Positions 15,028 to 16,840 of a DNA stretch of 16,840 bases are shown here, one piece after another. The stretch comes from Collinsella sp. (lineage in GTDB: Bacteria > Actinomycetota > Coriobacteriia > Coriobacteriales > Coriobacteriaceae), in contig DXMK01000013.1 in assembly GCA_019414245.1 (NCBI GenBank), positions 1-16,840 on the forward strand, read 5' to 3'. Both the position numbers and the translations under genes were made by a program. The notes under the pieces were generated by a model. That model saw only the letters and a program-made list of their open reading frames with translations. It searched no databases and was not told where the DNA came from. Each line of letters begins with the position of its first letter. Position 1 is the first letter of the stretch.

Positions 15028-15722
15028 TCGATCGTCTCGATAGGCACGGGATTTTGCTGGACCGTCTCGCTCTCCACGCGACCGTTCTTAAAGCGGATCA
15101 GGCGATCGGCCATGGGCGCCAGCGCGGAGTTGTGGGTGATGATGATGACCGTAATGCCCTGCTTGCGGCAAGTGTCCTGCAGCAGCTGCAAGATCTGCTT
15201 GCCGGTTTTATAGTCAAGTGCGCCCGTGGGCTCGTCGCACAAAAGCAGCTTGGGGTTCTTTGCCAGTGCGCGGGCAATGGACACGCGCTGCTGCTCGCCG
15301 CCCGAAAGCTGCGCGGGGAAGTTGGCGAGACGCTCACCCAAGCCAACCTGGCAAAGCGTTTGCTCGGCATCGAGCGAATCAGGGCAGATTTGCGCCGCAA
15401 GCTCAACATTTTCGAGCGCCGTCAGGTTGGGGACCAGATTGTAGAACTGGAAGACAAAGCCGACGTCGGCGCGGCGGTATTCCACGAGCTGCGCCTCGTT
15501 AGCGGAGCTCACATCGCGCCCGTCCACCGTCACGGTGCCGGAAGTCGCCGTATCCATGCCGCCCAGAATGTTGAGCGCCGTGGTCTTGCCGGCACCCGAA
15601 GCACCCAAAATGATGGCGAGCTCGCCGCGCTCGACCGTAAAGCTCGCGCCGTCGAGTGCGTGAATGCGGGCGTCGCCCTCGCCGTATGCCTTGATGACGT
15701 CTTTGAATTCGATATAAGCCAT
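15021..15722 (-). CDS. ABC transporter ATP-binding protein (LolD/MacB type)
   Basis: A 233-residue cytosolic ATPase that drives the neighbouring permease. Walker A is GASGAGKT (40-47), Q-loop Gln92, signature LSGGEQ (139-144), Walker B LLLCDEP (159-165) with catalytic Glu164, D-loop GALD and switch His197. The pattern 'RRADVGFVFQFYNLVPNLTALENVEL' is that of the LolD/MacB/SalX export group that pairs with FtsX-type permeases. First gene of a two-gene operon; its last codons overlap or abut the permease start. TAATACT about 45 bases upstream could be a -10 box. Copy C of the dispersed repeat ends just upstream of the promoter region. The cargo is unknown. Confidence 0.96.
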   Translation of the reverse strand: MAYIEFKDVIKAYGEGDARIHALDGASFTVERGELAIILGASGAGKTTALNILGGMDTATSGTVTVDGRDVSSANEAQLVEYRRADVGFVFQFYNLVPNLTALENVELAAQICPDSLDAEQTLCQVGLGERLANFPAQLSGGEQQRVSIARALAKNPKLLLCDEPTGALDYKTGKQILQLLQDTCRKQGITVIIITHNSALAPMADRLIRFKNGRVESETVQQNPVPIETIEW

Positions 15723-15770
15723 CGATCGGTTCCCATCTGGTCGGATAACTCTTTAGTATTACCCATTTCG

Positions 15771-15822
15771 CACCGACTAAAAAGGGACGGGTTTATTTTG
15801 GCAGGTTCTATATGGGGAAACG
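15771..15822 (+). repeat. Dispersed ~52-bp repeat, copy C (one arm decayed)
   Basis: AAAAAGGGACGGGTTTATTT and the following TGGCAGGTTCTATATGG match copies A and B, which lie on the other strand. The left arm reads CACCGACTAA in place of ACCTGCCAA, so the hairpin is lost while the core is kept. It lies in the 271-base gap between the ABC operon and the GyrI-like gene; apart from this and the LexA box the gap shows nothing else. Confidence 0.75.
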
Positions 15823-15923
15823 GCAGCTATAGATGAGGCGCCGGGGAGGCAGAGAAATCATCGATGGGGTCAGGCCGACCGCCAAACACAACGCACGCAT
15901 CTCAATCTGTCAGCCAAATCATT

Positions 15924-15937
15924 CGAACAGCTGTTCG
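15924..15937 (+). promoter_or_regulatory. LexA (SOS) box upstream of the GyrI-like gene
   Basis: CGAACAGCTGTTCG is a perfect palindrome that fits the Gram-positive LexA consensus CGAAC-N4-GTTCG at all ten defined bases; the mycobacterial form TCGAAC-N4-GTTCGA fits at 11 of 12. TATGAT at 15942-15947 or 15947-15952 is a plausible -10 box, so the palindrome would overlap the -35 region, where a bound repressor blocks transcription. It lies 56 bases before the ATG. Confidence 0.8.
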
Positions 15938-15993
15938 TTTCTATGATATGATTCCGCTATCTAAGCAGGCCAATACGCAGAAAGGCGGCCAAC

Positions 15994-16632
15994 ATGGCGT
16001 TCGACTTTAAGAAGGAATGCAAGGAGCTCTACAGACCTGCAAGCAAGCCGAGTATCATAACTGTCCCGCCTATGAGCTACGTTGCCGTTCGCGGAAAGGG
16101 CGACCCAAATACCGAAGGTGGCGAGTATCAAAATGCCCTGCCGCTGCTTTACGGCATCGCCTATACCGTCAAGATGTCAAAGAAAGGCTCAAGGAGTATC
16201 GAGGGCTATTTCGACTTTGTGGTACCGCCGCTCGAGGGCTTCTGGTGGCAAGACTCCCCGAGCGGCGACATCGATTATGTACGCAAGGACGATTTCAACT
16301 TTATCTCGTGCATCCGCCTGCCCGATTTCGTCACTCAGGATGACTTTGACTGGGCGGTCGCGGAAGCCACGGCCAAAAAGAAACTGGACTTTTCTGCCGT
16401 CGAGCTGCTTAAAGTTGACGAGGGTCTCTGCGTTCAATGCATGCATACCGGACCCTACGACAGCGAGCCGGCAACCGTAGACGCCATGCATGAATATGCG
16501 ACCGAGCAGGGCTATGTCCCCGACTTCTCAGACACCCGTTTACATCACGAAATCTATCTTTCCGATCCACGCAAGTGTGCGCCGGAGAAACTTAAGACTG
16601 TGGTTCGTCATCCTATCAAGCGCGCTGAATAG
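15994..16632 (+). CDS. GyrI-like small-molecule-binding domain protein
   Basis: A 212-residue cytosolic protein of the GyrI-like (COG4832) type. Family stretches are 'VPPMSYVAVRGKGDPN' (24-39), 'VPPLEGFWW' (77-85), 'CMHTGPYDSEPATV' (149-162) and the C-terminal 'HHEIYLSDPRK' (184-194) with 'LKTVVRHPIK'; Glu186 sits where the ligand-contacting or catalytic Glu of the fold is expected. Family members bind drugs and toxins; GyrI/SbmC of E. coli protects gyrase and is SOS-induced, and some GyrI-like proteins of this group have been reported to hydrolyse DNA-alkylating cyclopropanoids. A LexA box upstream supports a DNA-damage role, which is inference. ATG 15994 follows AAAGGCGG. Single gene. Confidence 0.9.
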   Translation: MAFDFKKECKELYRPASKPSIITVPPMSYVAVRGKGDPNTEGGEYQNALPLLYGIAYTVKMSKKGSRSIEGYFDFVVPPLEGFWWQDSPSGDIDYVRKDDFNFISCIRLPDFVTQDDFDWAVAEATAKKKLDFSAVELLKVDEGLCVQCMHTGPYDSEPATVDAMHEYATEQGYVPDFSDTRLHHEIYLSDPRKCAPEKLKTVVRHPIKRAE

Positions 16633-16745
16633 CGTGGAGCGTCATTTCACGCGCTGGGTTTTAAGCCAGCCAACCAGCCGCCTCCTAGGCCGTCCGGTAA
16701 TTATCTTGACGCGGCCCGTCGCATCTTATAAGTTTGTTTTGCTAA

Positions 16746-16785
16746 AGCTGGAAAGCCTCTCAACGATGCGCAACTCCAGCTCTTT
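16746..16785 (+). terminator. Possible terminator downstream of the GyrI-like gene
   Basis: AGCTGGA (16746-16752) pairs with TCCAGCT (16775-16781) around a 22-base loop and is followed by CTTTTAATAT. The stem is short and the distance from the gene stop is ~115 bases, so support is modest. The rest of 16633-16840 shows no gene that I can support. Confidence 0.35.
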
Positions 16786-16840
16786 TAATATGAGAAAGCC
16801 ATTGTCAATAGGCGTGTTTGTTCGAGCCCGGTTTTAAACC

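Noticed and set aside
16490..16837. 115-codon frame at the right end
   Set aside because: It overlaps the GyrI-like gene in another frame and has no ribosome site or recognisable domain; minus-strand frames there stop within a few codons.

Overview
The window looks like chromosome of a high-GC, gut-type actinobacterium of the class Coriobacteriia, most like Collinsella. This is an inference from gene style: a SEC-C methionine aminopeptidase, a 'GGNGS/PKTIDND' phosphofructokinase, a PAS/GGDEF/HD-GYP signalling protein, many GTG/ATG starts with AAAGGAGG-like ribosome sites, and intergenic gaps full of long palindromes. No marker such as 16S rRNA is present to prove it. No tRNA, rRNA, CRISPR array, transposase or phage gene was seen.

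Layout. (1) 118-1016, minus strand: a two-gene cassette of a four-helix DUF2975-like membrane protein and a small YozG-like XRE regulator, AT-richer by eye than the rest. (2) 1247-3511, minus: a two-gene signalling operon, a large PAS-like/degenerate GGDEF/REC/HD-GYP protein followed by a free-standing HPt protein. (3) 3742-4539, minus: an alpha/beta hydrolase, divergent from (4) 4715-5491, plus: a radical SAM protein. (5) 5652-7603, plus: SEC-C-type methionine aminopeptidase, a clear terminator, then a D-2-hydroxyacid dehydrogenase. (6) 7857-9242, minus: M18 aminopeptidase, convergent with the dehydrogenase. (7) 9404-11708, plus: a membrane-anchored Ntn hydrolase of the choloylglycine hydrolase type and a 6-phosphofructokinase. 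(8) 11709-12249: a gene-free stretch of about 540 bases dominated by nested palindromes and an inverted repeat pair. (9) 12250-15722, minus: an ABC exporter (ATPase, then an 8-helix FtsX-type permease) with overlapping or abutting ends. (10) 15994-16632, plus: a GyrI-like small-molecule-binding protein behind a perfect LexA/SOS-box palindrome. The last ~200 bases hold no supported gene.

Most genes are ordinary housekeeping or peptide and sugar metabolism. The points of most interest are: the SOS-box-controlled GyrI-like gene, a candidate DNA-damage-inducible defence against genotoxic small molecules; the kinase-less phosphorelay/c-di-GMP module with a dead GGDEF site; the surface-anchored bile-salt-hydrolase-like enzyme with an internal nucleophile Cys; and several families of structured intergenic repeats, including a ~52-bp element present three times and a 121-bp element that folds as a long stem with three inner hairpins.
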